Assembly: GCA_039519185.1 (NCBI GenBank)
Contig: CM076851.1
Location: 95,229,531-95,293,530, forward strand
Length of the DNA stretch: 64,000 nt
Reading direction: 5' to 3'
Source: Astragalus membranaceus
Taxonomy: Eukaryota; Streptophyta; Magnoliopsida; Fabales; Fabaceae
Within the stretch, counting starts at the first letter, position 1. The number at the start of each line of letters is the position of its first letter. The notes beneath the pieces are model-generated. The model saw nothing but the letters and a program-made list of their open reading frames with translations. It did no database searches and was not told where the DNA came from. Of this stretch, positions 18,045-29,039 are shown one piece after another. The position numbers were made by a program, and so were the translations under genes.

Positions 18045-21000
18045 TCAGACATCAACAGCTCCGAAAGGGTATACCTTACGGACTTGAAAGGGGTCGGACC
18101 ATTTTGACCTTAGCTTTCCTGGAAAAAGCTTCAGCCTTGAGTTGAAGAGTAGCACCAAATCACCTTCTTTGAATTCCCTTCGGACAATACGCTTATCATG
18201 CCATTTTTTTGTTCTTTCTTTATAAATTTTGGCATTTTCATAGGCGTCCATCCTCAGTTCCTCCAACTCATTCAGCTGAAGTTTTCTTTTTGCACCGGCT
18301 AATTCTGTGTCCAAGTTGAGGGTCTTTATTGCCCAATAAGCCCTGTGCTCTAGCTCAACCGGAAGGTGACAAGACTTCCCATAAACCATTTTGAAAGGAG
18401 ACATACCAATGGGGGTCTTGTACGCTGTCCGATAAGCCCAGAGAGCATCATCAAGCTTAATGGACCAATCTTTTCTAGAAGGAGAGACCATCTTTTCTAA
18501 AATGCTTTTGATCTCTCTATTTGAGACCTCAACTTGGCCACTAGTTTGGGGGTGGTAGGGTGTTGCAATTTTGTGTCTCACCCCAAACTCTTGCAAAAGT
18601 TTTTCAAAGTGCTTGGAGATAAAGTGGGATCCTCCGTCACTGATTACTACCCTTGGTACTCCAAACCTTGGGAAAATGAATTTTTTGAAAAGTTTAATCA
18701 CAGTTTGTGCATCATTTGTTGGAGAAGCAATGGCTTCAATCCATTTTGACACATAGTTAACAGCAACCAGGATGTATTGATTCCCAAAAGAAGACGGAAA
18801 TGGCCCCATGAAGTCAATTCCCCAGACGTCGAAAATTTCGACTTCTAGAATACTGTTCAGAGGCATTTCGTTTCTTTTAGAAATGCTCCCAGTGCACTGA
18901 CACTGATCACATTTAGAAACAAAATGATGCACATCCTTGAAAAGTGATGGCCAGAAAAAACCAGATTGGAGTATTTTGAAAGCGGTCTTTTTAGAACTGG
19001 CATGGCCACCATAAGAAGAAGAATGACAGTGAATAAGAATGTTACTTACCTCTTCTTCTGGGATGCACCTTCTGAACACACCATCTGCTCCCCTTTTGAA
19101 AAGGAGAGGCTCATCCCAATAGTAGTGTCTGACATCAGAGAGGAATTTTTCTCTCTGTTGGTAGCTCTGATCTGAAGGCCGTACGCCGGCTGCGAGGTAG
19201 TTCACAAAATCTGCATACCATGGAGCTTCAGTTTGGACCAATGAGAATAGCTGATCATCTAGGAAAGAGTCATCAAGCGGCAGCTCATTCTCATTGTTTG
19301 TTTGGAGTCTGGACAAGTGATCAGCCACAACATTTTCTGTACCTTTTTTATCTTTTATTTCCAAGTCAAATTTTTGGAGGAGCAAAATCCATCGGATCAA
19401 CCTTGGCTTAGCATCTTTTTTATTTAACAAATATTTTATTGCCGAGTGATCAGTGTAGACGATGATTTTGGACCCCACCAAGTATTGCCTGAATTTTTCT
19501 ATGGCGAACACAACGGCTAACAGCTCTTTTTCTGTTGTGGCATAATTCACTTGCGCATCATCCAAGGTCGTGCTGGCATAATAGATGGGATGCATCTTCT
19601 TATCTTTCTTTTGACCCAGGACTGCCCCAACCGCATAGTCACTTGCATCACACATTATCTCGAATGGAAGATTCCAATCCGGTGGTTGCATGATTGGGGC
19701 AGTAGTCAAAGCTTCCTTTAACCTGCAAAATGCTTCATGACAAAGATCATCAAAAATAAAAGCTGCATCCTTAAGGAGCAAGCTTGTCAGTGGCTTAGTA
19801 ATCTTGGAAAAATCTTTTATAAACCGGCGGTAAAAACCCGCATGACCCAAGAAACTTCTTACCTCTTTGACCGAGGTAGGAGGTGACATTTTTTCAATGA
19901 TTTCAATCTTTGCCTTGTCAACCTCAATACCTCGTTCAGAAACCAAGTGCCCAAGTACAATACCTTCCCTCACCATAAAGTGGCATTTCTCCCAGTTCAA
20001 AACTAGATTTACCTTTTCACACCTTTCAAGAACTTTTTCAAGGTTAGCCAAACAGTTATCAAAACTTGATCCATGTACCGTGAAATCGTCCATAAAAACT
20101 TCCATTATTTTTTCAACAAAATCCAAAAAGATGGACATCATACAGCGTTGAAAAGTAGCAGGAGCATTACACAAACCAAAAGGCATTCTCCTATAAGCAT
20201 AAGTGCCATAAGGACAAGTAAAAGTTGTTTCTTGGTCGCAAGGATGAATGGGTATTTGAAAAAATCCAGAATACCCATCCAAATAGCAGAAGTGTGAATG
20301 CTTTGCTAACCTTTCTAGCATTTGATCAATAAAAGGGAGGGGAAAGTGATCTTTACGGGTTGCTTTATTAAGCTTCCTATAATCGATACACATTCTCCAT
20401 CCCGTGACAGTCCTAGTTGCAATGGATTCATCTTTCTCATTTTTTATAACTGTAAGGCCTCCTTTTTTAGGTACTACTTGAACCGGACTAACCCATTTAC
20501 TGTCTGAAATTGGATATATAACCCCAGCATCAAGGAGTTTGAGTACTTCTTTTTTCACTACTTCTTTCATGTTAGGATTCAATCTCCTTTGATGCTCAAT
20601 GGAGGGTTTATAATCCTCTTCAAGTAGTATCCTATGCATACATAGTGAGGGATTTATTCCCTTAATATCCTCAATAGTATATCCTATAGCTTTAGGATAT
20701 TTCTTGAGAATATTAAGTAATTTCTTTGTTTCCACCTCATTTAAGTTTGCATTGACAATAACAGGAAAAGTAGAGTTTAGGCTCAGAAATTCATACCTCA
20801 GAGATGTAGGGAGAGGCTTCAATTCTACCTTTGGAGCTCTTTTTTGAAGAGGATCAGATTCCTCAACCAAGTCTTCAATGCCCAAGCCTTTTATAGGAGG
20901 GTTTTCATCCAGCAATTCAGCATAGGCTTGGGCTTCTTCAACCATCTCTTTATCTGTACTACCTGTTAGGCATGTTTCTAAACCATCACGTGAAGATGTA

Positions 21001-22208
21001 GCTAAAGAGCAGTCTTCCACGCAATGATCAACAATATCAACTCTACAACAGGAGTCCTTAATAGAAGGACTTTTCATAAGGTTAGCAAATTCAAACTCTA
21101 TCTTCTCTTCACCTACATTGAATGCTAACTTACCATTTTTGACATCTATTATAGCCCCTGCAGTGGCAAGAAAAGGTATTCCCAACAAAATTGGAACCTG
21201 GGAATCCTCCTCTATTTCCATCACAACAAAATCAGCCGGTATAAAAATTTGTCCTACTTTTATAGGAACATCCTCTAAAATTCCGGTTGGATATTTAATG
21301 GAGCGGTCAGCCAACTGTATAGTCATTTTGGTGGGTTTTAACTCTCCTAGACCTACCCTCTTCAAAAGGGATAATGGCATTAAACTCACACTGGCTCCTA
21401 AATCACACATGGCTTTGTTTATGGTTTCACTTCCTATCACACATGGTATAGAAAAACTTCCAGGGTCTTTTAGCTTTGGTGGCAGTTTATTTTGAATTAT
21501 AGCACTACATTCTTCAGCTAGAGCTACTGTCTCATTGTCATCTATCTTTCTTTTCTTAGACAGAATTTCTTTCAAAAAAATTGCATAAGATGGCATTTGA
21601 GACAGTGCATCTGTGAAAGGAATGTTTATGTAGAGCTTACTCAAAAGATCAACAAATTTCTTAAACTGCTCATCAAGTTTTGTTTTCGCAAACCTTGGTG
21701 GGAAGGGAATGGTGGGTTTGTATGGTGGAGGTGACACATATGATGTTTCTTTTTCTTTCTTTTCCTCTACCTCCTCACTTTGTGGACTCTCTTTTTCACT
21801 CTCATTTTTATTATTCTTTGGTTCCTCTAAATGTTTTCCACTCCTTAAGGTGACAGCATTAATTTGGGCTTTGGGATTTGGCTCTGGTTGTCCAGGAAAT
21901 ATTCCGGAGGATTTAGAGGATGAAGCGACTTGTTGAGCCACTTGAGAAATTTGGGTTTCCAGCATTTTGTTGTGAGTGGTGATAGAGTCTACTTTTGATG
22001 TTAACTTAATAAGAGTATCATTCAAAAATGAGTTTTGGTTTTTGAACTCTTCATTTTGTTTGGTTTGAGTTAACACAAAAGTTTCCAATAAAGTTTCTAA
22101 ATTGGATTTTTGAGGAGTCCTTTGATTGTTTTGAAAACCAGGGGGTGTTCTAGCTGCTGGTTGGTTTGATGGAGGATTTTTATATGAAAATTTGGATGAT
22201 TCCTCCAT
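18045..22208 (-). CDS. pol: Athila gag C-part, protease, RT, RNase H and integrase
   Basis: 1387-codon frame; 22208 is only the first ATG in it, and translation probably enters from gag (see slippery site). Domains: gag tail with coiled coil (residues 1-130); aspartic protease DLGA near 268; RT with FMDD catalytic motif near 704; RNase H FEIMCDAS near 855; integrase HHCC finger (HCHSSSYGGH ... CDQCQC) about 1057-1105, core D (GIDFMGPF), D (VISDGGSHF), E (GQVEVSNRE) about 1130-1225. All visible catalytic residues are intact. It ends at a TGA (18047-18045); the same frame stays open another 35 codons to 17937 with family-like sequence (GSFKVNGQRLKNYL), so the last segment is probably lost through one nonsense change. 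Confidence 0.92.
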   Translation of the reverse strand: MEESSKFSYKNPPSNQPAARTPPGFQNNQRTPQKSNLETLLETFVLTQTKQNEEFKNQNSFLNDTLIKLTSKVDSITTHNKMLETQISQVAQQVASSSKSSGIFPGQPEPNPKAQINAVTLRSGKHLEEPKNNKNESEKESPQSEEVEEKKEKETSYVSPPPYKPTIPFPPRFAKTKLDEQFKKFVDLLSKLYINIPFTDALSQMPSYAIFLKEILSKKRKIDDNETVALAEECSAIIQNKLPPKLKDPGSFSIPCVIGSETINKAMCDLGASVSLMPLSLLKRVGLGELKPTKMTIQLADRSIKYPTGILEDVPIKVGQIFIPADFVVMEIEEDSQVPILLGIPFLATAGAIIDVKNGKLAFNVGEEKIEFEFANLMKSPSIKDSCCRVDIVDHCVEDCSLATSSRDGLETCLTGSTDKEMVEEAQAYAELLDENPPIKGLGIEDLVEESDPLQKRAPKVELKPLPTSLRYEFLSLNSTFPVIVNANLNEVETKKLLNILKKYPKAIGYTIEDIKGINPSLCMHRILLEEDYKPSIEHQRRLNPNMKEVVKKEVLKLLDAGVIYPISDSKWVSPVQVVPKKGGLTVIKNEKDESIATRTVTGWRMCIDYRKLNKATRKDHFPLPFIDQMLERLAKHSHFCYLDGYSGFFQIPIHPCDQETTFTCPYGTYAYRRMPFGLCNAPATFQRCMMSIFLDFVEKIMEVFMDDFTVHGSSFDNCLANLEKVLERCEKVNLVLNWEKCHFMVREGIVLGHLVSERGIEVDKAKIEIIEKMSPPTSVKEVRSFLGHAGFYRRFIKDFSKITKPLTSLLLKDAAFIFDDLCHEAFCRLKEALTTAPIMQPPDWNLPFEIMCDASDYAVGAVLGQKKDKKMHPIYYASTTLDDAQVNYATTEKELLAVVFAIEKFRQYLVGSKIIVYTDHSAIKYLLNKKDAKPRLIRWILLLQKFDLEIKDKKGTENVVADHLSRLQTNNENELPLDDSFLDDQLFSLVQTEAPWYADFVNYLAAGVRPSDQSYQQREKFLSDVRHYYWDEPLLFKRGADGVFRRCIPEEEVSNILIHCHSSSYGGHASSKKTAFKILQSGFFWPSLFKDVHHFVSKCDQCQCTGSISKRNEMPLNSILEVEIFDVWGIDFMGPFPSSFGNQYILVAVNYVSKWIEAIASPTNDAQTVIKLFKKFIFPRFGVPRVVISDGGSHFISKHFEKLLQEFGVRHKIATPYHPQTSGQVEVSNREIKSILEKMVSPSRKDWSIKLDDALWAYRTAYKTPIGMSPFKMVYGKSCHLPVELEHRAYWAIKTLNLDTELAGAKRKLQLNELEELRMDAYENAKIYKERTKKWHDKRIVRREFKEGDLVLLFNSRLKLFPGKLRSKWSDPFQVRKVYPFGAVDV

Positions 22209-23242
22209 CCGGGGTTATAAGTGTTTGAAAATGGATCGCCCTTTTGGGCAAAATTTGCTTGTTCAGAACCAGCAGTAGATGCCCCTAGTTGGCATTTTGT
22301 ACCAATGTGACCAACTACACCACAGATTTCACAAGATGAAGAAGAAGATGGAGTAGAAGATGAAGCAGCATTTACACTCAGCTTATCAAATTTAGCAAAC
22401 AATGCGTCTACTTTAGAAGCTATATGATCAAGGGCAGAAACTTCGTACTTACCTGGTTCTTGCTTTTGTGCTGATGGAGCTGTGATAGCTCTCTCACTTG
22501 TCCATTGGTAGTGATTCTGTGCCATATCCTCAATCAGAGCATAAGCTTCTTCAATATTCTTGTTCATCAAAGCACCACCTGCAGCTGCATCAACAGTCAT
22601 TTTTGTGGTGTACAATAGACCATTATAAAAAGTGTGGATTATCAACCATTTCTCTAGTCCATGATGGGGGCAAATCCTTAGCATTTCCTTGAAACGCTCC
22701 CATGCATCATAAAGAGATTCCCCATCATTCTGAGTGAATCTTGTAATTTGATTCCTCAGTTGAGCAATTTTGCTTGGGGGAAAGAATCTGGCAAGGAATG
22801 CTTGCCTTAGTTGATCCCAAGCTGTGACAGACTCATTAGGTAATGAGTGAAACCAGGCCCTGGCCTTATCTCTTAACGAGAAAGGAAAAAGTTTCAGCCT
22901 TATGGCTTCCGGAGTCACTCCATTTAGTTTTAGAGTGCCACAGTAATCAAGAAAAATAGACAAATGAAGATTAGGATCATCAGAGGCTGATCCAGAAAAT
23001 TGTTCCTGTTGGACCATAGAAAGTAGAGATGGTTTAAGTTCAAAATTATTAGCTTCCACATTAGGGTGCACAATAACACCATGGGGTTCTGCCGTAGAAG
23101 GCGTAGCATACTCTTTAAGAGTACGGTTTGGATTAACCGCTATTTCTTGGTTATTGCGCAGTTCTCTTCTTCTTCTATGTAAGAATCGTTCAATCTCAGG
23201 AATTGGTTGAACAATTTCTCCGAGACTTCGGACTCTTCGCAT
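22097..23242 (-). CDS. gag: Athila gag (capsid/nucleocapsid)
   Basis: 381-codon frame from the ATG at 23242 (MRRVRSLGEIVQP), about 90 bases after the primer site. Retrotransposon gag core around residues 105-175 (ARAWFHSLPNESVTAWDQL; LYDAWERFKEMLRICP). CCHC knuckle CEICGVVGHIGTKC near residue 305 for RNA binding. It packages element RNA in cytoplasmic particles. The frame overlaps pol by 112 bases in a different frame; homology to the family passes from this frame to the pol frame at 22193-22187, so the last ~30 codons here are probably not the normal product of the full polyprotein. Confidence 0.9.
   Translation of the reverse strand: MRRVRSLGEIVQPIPEIERFLHRRRRELRNNQEIAVNPNRTLKEYATPSTAEPHGVIVHPNVEANNFELKPSLLSMVQQEQFSGSASDDPNLHLSIFLDYCGTLKLNGVTPEAIRLKLFPFSLRDKARAWFHSLPNESVTAWDQLRQAFLARFFPPSKIAQLRNQITRFTQNDGESLYDAWERFKEMLRICPHHGLEKWLIIHTFYNGLLYTTKMTVDAAAGGALMNKNIEEAYALIEDMAQNHYQWTSERAITAPSAQKQEPGKYEVSALDHIASKVDALFAKFDKLSVNAASSSTPSSSSSCEICGVVGHIGTKCQLGASTAGSEQANFAQKGDPFSNTYNPGWRNHPNFHIKILHQTNQQLEHPLVFKTIKGLLKNPI
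22187..22193 (-). promoter_or_regulatory. Candidate -1 frameshift heptamer at gag/pol junction
   Basis: The minus strand reads AAATTTT, a canonical X XXY YYZ slippery heptamer, in the correct phase relative to the gag frame (CCA AAT TTT). A -1 slip here enters the pol frame exactly where family-like sequence resumes. A one-base deletion in this copy is the simpler alternative. Confidence 0.45.
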
Positions 23243-23333
23243 TCAAAGGAGAAGAAAACAGAAAAATAAAAGAAAACAAGAAAAAAAAAATTCAGTCTAA
23301 CCAGTACCAAAAAGTTGATTAATATCACTAAAC

Positions 23334-23351
23334 TCCCCGGCAACGGCGCCA
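23334..23351 (-). other. Primer binding site, tRNA-Asp
   Basis: The plus strand TCCCCGGCAACGGCGCCA equals the 3' end of plant tRNA-Asp including CCA, over all 18 bases. It lies 6 bases inside the 5' LTR, where minus-strand DNA synthesis is primed. Confidence 0.92.
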
Positions 23352-23357
23352 AAAACT

Positions 23358-24721
23358 TGATAAGCCGCAAGTATACGGTTATATCGCGTAATAATAATAT
23401 CGATCCACAAGGAGTTATATGTGACTACCGATCTAATTTCTAGTGGTGATTAGCTGAAAGGGAATGATTTGGTAAAAATTGGTTTTAACTTAGAATATAA
23501 AAAGCGTCTTGGGATCTTGGTTAGATCACAATGAAGGTATAAAAATAACCCCTTAACTATCCCCTATCTTATTATTTAAGTTTGTTTCTAAGGACAAGGT
23601 ATTCTTTTGGTGTAATTCAAGTTTCCTTTCGGACAACAAGAACGTGTCTCGAAACAATGATCAAGCCTATTCTCATGGTTGATCATTGCCGAAACCCATT
23701 AAGTACAGCCTTATTATCCCAAGGTCATCAACGCTATTCTCATGCTTTGATCGACCTTGTCTAATTTCATTTGTTCCAATGTCAAGCTTCCCCTTTCGGT
23801 CCATCACTTGACATTTGGATTATACAAAACGCACGATGAAATTAGATTAGAATCCAAACCCTAATAAGATAGGGTTTAGTCTTGGAATTATTCAGGGACC
23901 TATCATTGGATTGTTTCCCAAAATCCCAAGACTAAAGAAGTCTACTCACAATAGCTCATTGTAGACAAGGGAGTAGAAGAGAAGAACATAATTTAAATTG
24001 CAAAATATAAATAGCGAGAAATGAAATAAAGCGTGTAAAAGACTGAATTATAAATGGGCAGAATAACAATAACCTTAAAGAGAAAAACTTGCAAGAACTT
24101 CAATTAAAACTTAGAATGTCAATTCCAATAATCCAGGATGATTGTGAAGCTACATTGGGGTCCTTTTTATAGGTCAAGATCAGAGATAAGGCACTAAACA
24201 TCAATTACAATCCATAAAGACAGAATGGGAAGAGTTGTAACATTTTTAGCCATCAGAAGGGACGCACGGATCGTGCCCCATGAAAACAGCTTGGAATTTG
24301 AAACAGCACAGGGGGCACGGATCGTGCTTGACATGCGCACGGATCGTGCGCAGCTAAACTTTTAATCTTCTGCTTTTGCGAACGTTACGCACGGATCGTG
24401 CCTCCCAGGCGCACGGATCGTGCGTATCTTTTTCTTCAGTTTCTTCATTCTCTGCGAACCTTACACACGGACCGTGCTTAATCACGCACGAACCGTGCGT
24501 ATAAACCTGATATTTGCACCCCCTATTGCTGATTCTTCTCCCTATCCTTTTGCCTTTTGATCCTTTACTCTTTATAGACTAAAATTCCTCAATTGCTTCA
24601 ATAATAACCTGAGAATAGAAACCAACAAATTTTGTAGTAAAAATAGCTCTAAACTAAAATCAAAACATCAAATAAACTACTTACAATAGGTACTAAAAAC
24701 ATACTAAAACATGACTTATCA
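23358..24721 (-). repeat. Athila 5' LTR with promoter
   Basis: 1364 bp. On the minus strand TATAAAAAGGA at 24171-24161 is a plausible TATA box. Seven GCACGGATCGTGC-like palindromes lie at 24262-24502. It lacks one 22-bp palindrome unit present in the 3' LTR. Confidence 0.93.
24262..24502. repeat. Palindrome array GCACGGATCGTGC in 5' LTR
   Basis: Seven 13-bp palindromic motifs (GCACGGATCGTGC and one- or two-base variants). An equivalent array is in the 3' LTR at 14520-14785, and a third set at 17538-17725. Confidence 0.85.
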
Positions 24722-24726
24722 AATAA

Positions 24727-26760
24727 AGTGGCAAATTCATGTCCAACAAATGGAAAAACAGCAATGTCAATACACATGGAGTACATGAATGAAATGCGTT
24801 TGGATAATCTGAATAAGAAAAGAAAGAGAAGCAATGGGATTACCTTGCTTTCTTCACCCACAATATCAAGCGAATCCATCTACCCAAAGCAAAAATGAGA
24901 GCATGAAACAAATAGAAGTTCAGCCAAAGACAATAAGTTAAAAGCCAAAACAATCAATATATGTGGAAAAATGAGTATGGTTTTAGCAAAATAATAAGAC
25001 ACAAAGTTAAAGATAGAGAAGCAAAATTGGTGAGTTGCATATGAAGAGGTTAAAAATACACACCAATTGAAAGAATTGAAATAAGAAGGTTAACAAAAAA
25101 GGTAACATGAACATGGGAAGTTAGTCTCCAATAACATTACTAGTTTCTAAATAAGATGGCCAGGTACACATTCAAAGTGATATCTATGGTACTTGGAAAG
25201 AAACTGCTGAACATATAGATTTTAAAAACGAATGTGTAAACGAAAATACAAAACAAATGCATAAGTAAAAGGAATCAGAGGTATTGGTAATGGATTATAG
25301 CATAAATTAGTAGCTTTTCAAGACATGAATTAGTGGGAAAACAAATGGATCAAGAGAATTTGAAGACACGCATTAGCAAGGTAAAACAGATCATAAAGTG
25401 ATAACTTCCTTACTGGTCGCCACCTGAATCAGTAGACCTCAAACACCTGAAACAACAGGAATGCAAAGCAAAAGTACATTATGCTAATAGAAACACAAAA
25501 TGTTGGAAAATCCAAGTAACTAAAACCACTAAATTAGAGTAATAAAGCCATCACCGAAAATAGGGAATCAAAGGATAAGAAAACAACAGGAGGCATTCCA
25601 GTAAAGCAAGAAATAGAAACGCAACAAACAAAGGGTAAAAGAGGATGAATAGGACTACCTTGTGGAACAGAAACAGAAGAAACCACAGCAAATGAGAAAG
25701 AAAAGCCTGAAAGGAGGGGTTTATATAAAAGGGAGGCAACCTACTAACACTGGCTAGAGCTGAGAACCAGATAATAATGGGCCTAATGGGAAGCGTGAAA
25801 TCATGATTAAAAGTATGTGAGCAATAAACCTTACTGCAAAAGCCACATACATAGCTAAAACCTATGTGACCTAAGTTTTATCTTCTTCCCTTTTAGATAC
25901 AAATATTTATGCTAGTTCCAAATTAGTAGCAGAGTAAGAGGATTAAAATGGAGATAGCCAAAACCCTAACATCAGTAACTTGAAAACAACATCAAAATTA
26001 TGAAATAAAAGGATTGAAATTGATTGATTGATGAGAATAAACATGATTTGAGAAGTGAAAATAAACCTGATTTTGGAATGAATTGAAAAGGGAAGAACAG
26101 GGATTCAGCATCCCGGTGTGAACCATCACCGACTCGTTCTGCTTCCTTGTTCCGACACGACGAAAACAGTGGCACGCCACCGATGCTGTCCAATGGCACC
26201 AGAAGCAAGCGACGTACACGACGACACCAACTCGCTCCACCTCAAAAATTGAGATTTCCAAAATAAAGAGAGTGAAGAGAAGACCTTAAAAGCAGACTTA
26301 GGGATTTCAATCACAAACAGGTACAAAATGATGAATCTAAAAAAGAAATGAGTTGGGAAAAAACTAATCGTTGCCGATAATCACTGTCGTCACCGTAAAC
26401 CCCACAGCTCCCCGCTGCCGTCGCCGTAAACAACAACGGCTCATCGACGTCGTCGCTGTGAAACACAACGGCTCATCGTCGCCGCCCCGTCGCCGTAAAC
26501 TACAACAGCTCATTGCTGTCGCTGTCGTAAATCTCGCTATTGTCGTCGTTGTAACCACAACCGCTCATTGTTGCCGTCGCCGTAAATCTCGCTATTATCG
26601 TTGTTGTTGTTGTGAGAGAAACAGATGTAGGTTACACACAGAGAGAGCCAGAGTCATGAAAGCAAAGAAGCAAGCTTACAAATCTAGGTTTTTTTTAAGC
26701 AAATCTGTTGATGAATCACATACAGATGAAGGAGCAATGTCAGTTAAGGGAGATGATGGA

Positions 26761-26804
<44 letters not shown>

Positions 26805-27200
26805 AAAGAGGGGGGAAAGATGAAGGTTATGTTAGAGGGGCTGTGGGAGCGGTTGTAGAGAGGGAGTTACAGAAGAGGGAAGAGAAAGATGGAATAATGA
26901 AATTGTTTTTATCAGAAGATGGAATGATGAAATAGAAAGAGAGAGAGAAGAGGAAAGCTTCTGAAGAGATGAGAGAATGAAAGACGTGTTGGGCATGCAA
27001 GAAAAGAAAGGGGAAGGGCAAGCCATGTGGTGGACACATGGCGTCGATCAACTAACTGGAGAATTGGAGGGAAACAGGGTGCTTTGGCGGGAATGGAGAC
27101 TACCATCGGATGTTTATTCTTTGATTATGGGGTCAACAAACAATAGAATCGTACATGCTCAATCAACCCATCACAATAAAATTCAATAGAATTATATTCA
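24727..27200. other. Sequence right of the Athila insertion, probably Helitron
   Basis: Contiguous with 13612 before the Athila insertion. A segment of about 48 bp (GGCAAATTCATGTCCAACAA and flanks) at 24724-24772 repeats 13457-13506. A short minus-strand exon-like piece (MDSLDIVGEESK then a GT donor) lies near 24879-24844. 26090-26330 and 26370-26620 are GC-richer, the latter rich in GTCGCCGT triplets. No protein domain recognised and no Helitron 5' end found. Confidence 0.4.
26763..26801. repeat. (GT)n microsatellite
   Basis: About 19 GT dinucleotides. Confidence 0.95.
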
Positions 27201-28240
27201 AAAAATAAATAAAAAATTCAATAGAACATATTCAATTCAGTCATCATACCCAAAATACCAATTAGAACACCCCCAATATTTCATATATGAGCATACAATG
27301 TAACAAAACAACAATTGACGTGTCCTTACAAAAATTACTAATTTTGAAAACACATCACAACAAACAATGAACTCATATAGTGCACATATTAAAAAAAAGT
27401 AATAGTTTAGGTGCACTTACTTCTTACGGTTTCCTACCCGTCCTAAAAGTTTACTAGTCCACGTCTCCGGTCACTGGAAACCTTCAAAGTTCAATACAAA
27501 GTCCATTACCCAAATCACAAATTTTGTTGCTTATTTTAGAGGTGGTAACTATAGCGGTAAGTTACTAATATAATCCCATTCTCAGTTTTACATTTTCGTT
27601 AATATTGCTTTTCTCATAAAACTTTTTATCCTTTGACCTGATTTGTTTACCTAACGCTAGCTGTTTTTTCAAAAAATTAGTTGAACACATTAATAGTTTC
27701 AAATACATTTCCTTTTCACCGAATGTTACATTTTTATAATGATCAAAAGTGTTCTGGAAACTTTACGAAAACTTTTAATGTCTTTAAGTTTTAAACCTGT
27801 TAAAAATCCAAACTTTTATCAAAACCTGTATCTTCCTTTGCATTATAAAACTCCAACTTCTTCCTTTCTTACTCCAACAAAGTGAAGGTTTTTTGAAAAT
27901 TATATGGATTTAAGGGAAAAAACTACCAAAGCTTATCCAAAGAAACCATTTTTTTATCAAACATCCAATCCTACTCTATGTAAAAAAAATTCTTTATGTG
28001 AAATAAAACTTCATTTCTATTACTTTTCTTAAAAAAATAAACTCACGGCTATTAAGAAAAATGGTGTTGATTTTGATTAAAAAGAAGCATTTGATTTTTA
28101 CTGATCATGGTAAATAGAGCATTAAACATGAAAAGAAATAAAAATACATCTTCTAATCCCACATTAGGGGCCACAATTTTGGCTACGAAAAACAAAAGGC
28201 AAAAGTTTGATTCCATACATACTTACAAAGCCAGAAGAAG
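27201..28240. other. AT-rich, no gene seen
   Basis: A/T-rich with no coding frame, element terminus or repeat that I can assign. Confidence 0.5.
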
Positions 28241-28269
28241 ATGATAGCAAGGAGATGGAAGTAGCCATG

Positions 28270-28860
28270 GAAATGGGGCAGAGGCGGAACGGATTTTGAA
28301 TTTCCCATCCCCATCCCCGAATCTCATATAGTTCCCTGTTTCCCTACCCAAACCCAACAGGGATGAATTATTGATCCCCATCCCCGTACCCAACGGGTTC
28401 GTAGATCCCCGCCCCAACCCGATCCCCGTAGCCACATCAATGTTGTTTTCTTTCTTTCTCTAAATGCTATTGACGTCTTCACTCTTCAAAGTGGGAAGTA
28501 ACATCACTAGTCAATATTAAAATCATAATGTTGTTTTCGTTACTCCATAACCAACTTCTAGCACACATCAAAGCCTCTAATATATGAGGGAGGTGTTAGC
28601 GCTAACAAAGAAATTTAGGGTTTAGTTGAGATGTTGAGGGTTTCTAATATAAGAGGGGTAATATTGTAACTTTGTACATTCGGGAAGGGTTCGGGGTGGG
28701 GACCTATATCCCCATTACCCGCCCCGTCCCCGTATTTTGATATCGGGGAAAACCCAAACTCAAACCCAGTCAAAGCGGGAAAAACCGTCAAATCGAGGTG
28801 GGTTCGGGTTGGTACCCATGGGTACGGGTTTTGTTGCCATGCCTGGATGGAAGTAGAGGC
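28270..28860. repeat. GC-rich dispersed repeat, inverted CCCCATCCCC-type motifs
   Basis: 28300-28435 is rich in CCCCATCCCCG/CCCAACGGG and 28680-28850 in CGGGGTGGGG/GGGTTCGGGTTGG, a loose inverted arrangement around an AT-rich centre. It ends ACGGGTTTTGTTGCCATGCC. This looks like a non-autonomous TIR element (hAT-like sequences of this type are common in plants), but exact termini and target duplication were not resolved. The minus-strand frame here is incidental. Confidence 0.35.
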
Positions 28861-29039
28861 ACGGAAAATTGAAGTCGTTGGAAGAAATCGTACAGGGAGG
28901 AAGCTAGCTTGAGTTCTAGGTGTTTTCTCCATACATGAGCTAGGTGAAAGAGGAAATATGAGAGTGAGTTATAAGGATAGGAAAAAAATTAATTTACTGT
29001 TTGGGAGTTTGGAGGGAAGGGGAGTTGAATAAAGAGAAA

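Larger units (their letters stand above)
13618..24721 (-). mobile_element. Full-length Athila-lineage Ty3/gypsy retrotransposon
   Basis: An 11,104-bp element bounded by TGATAAG...CTTATCA and flanked by the 5-bp direct repeat AATAA (13613-13617 and 24722-24726). LTRs: 24721-23358 (5', 1364 bp) and 15003-13618 (3', 1386 bp). Minus-strand order: 5' LTR, tRNA-Asp primer site, gag, pro-RT-RNaseH-INT, env-position ORF, polypurine tract, 3' LTR. I count roughly 16-18 LTR substitutions plus one 22-bp indel by eye, so the insertion is recent. Lineage assignment rests on the tRNA-Asp primer, the gag type and the Athila-type ORF after pol. Confidence 0.95.

Noticed and set aside
18534..21936. Several 60-125 codon plus-strand frames
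   Set aside because: Antisense to Athila pol, no domain; shadows of the real gene.
26364..26935. Arg/Val/Cys-rich frames
   Set aside because: Derived from GTCGCCGT triplets and the (GT)n run.
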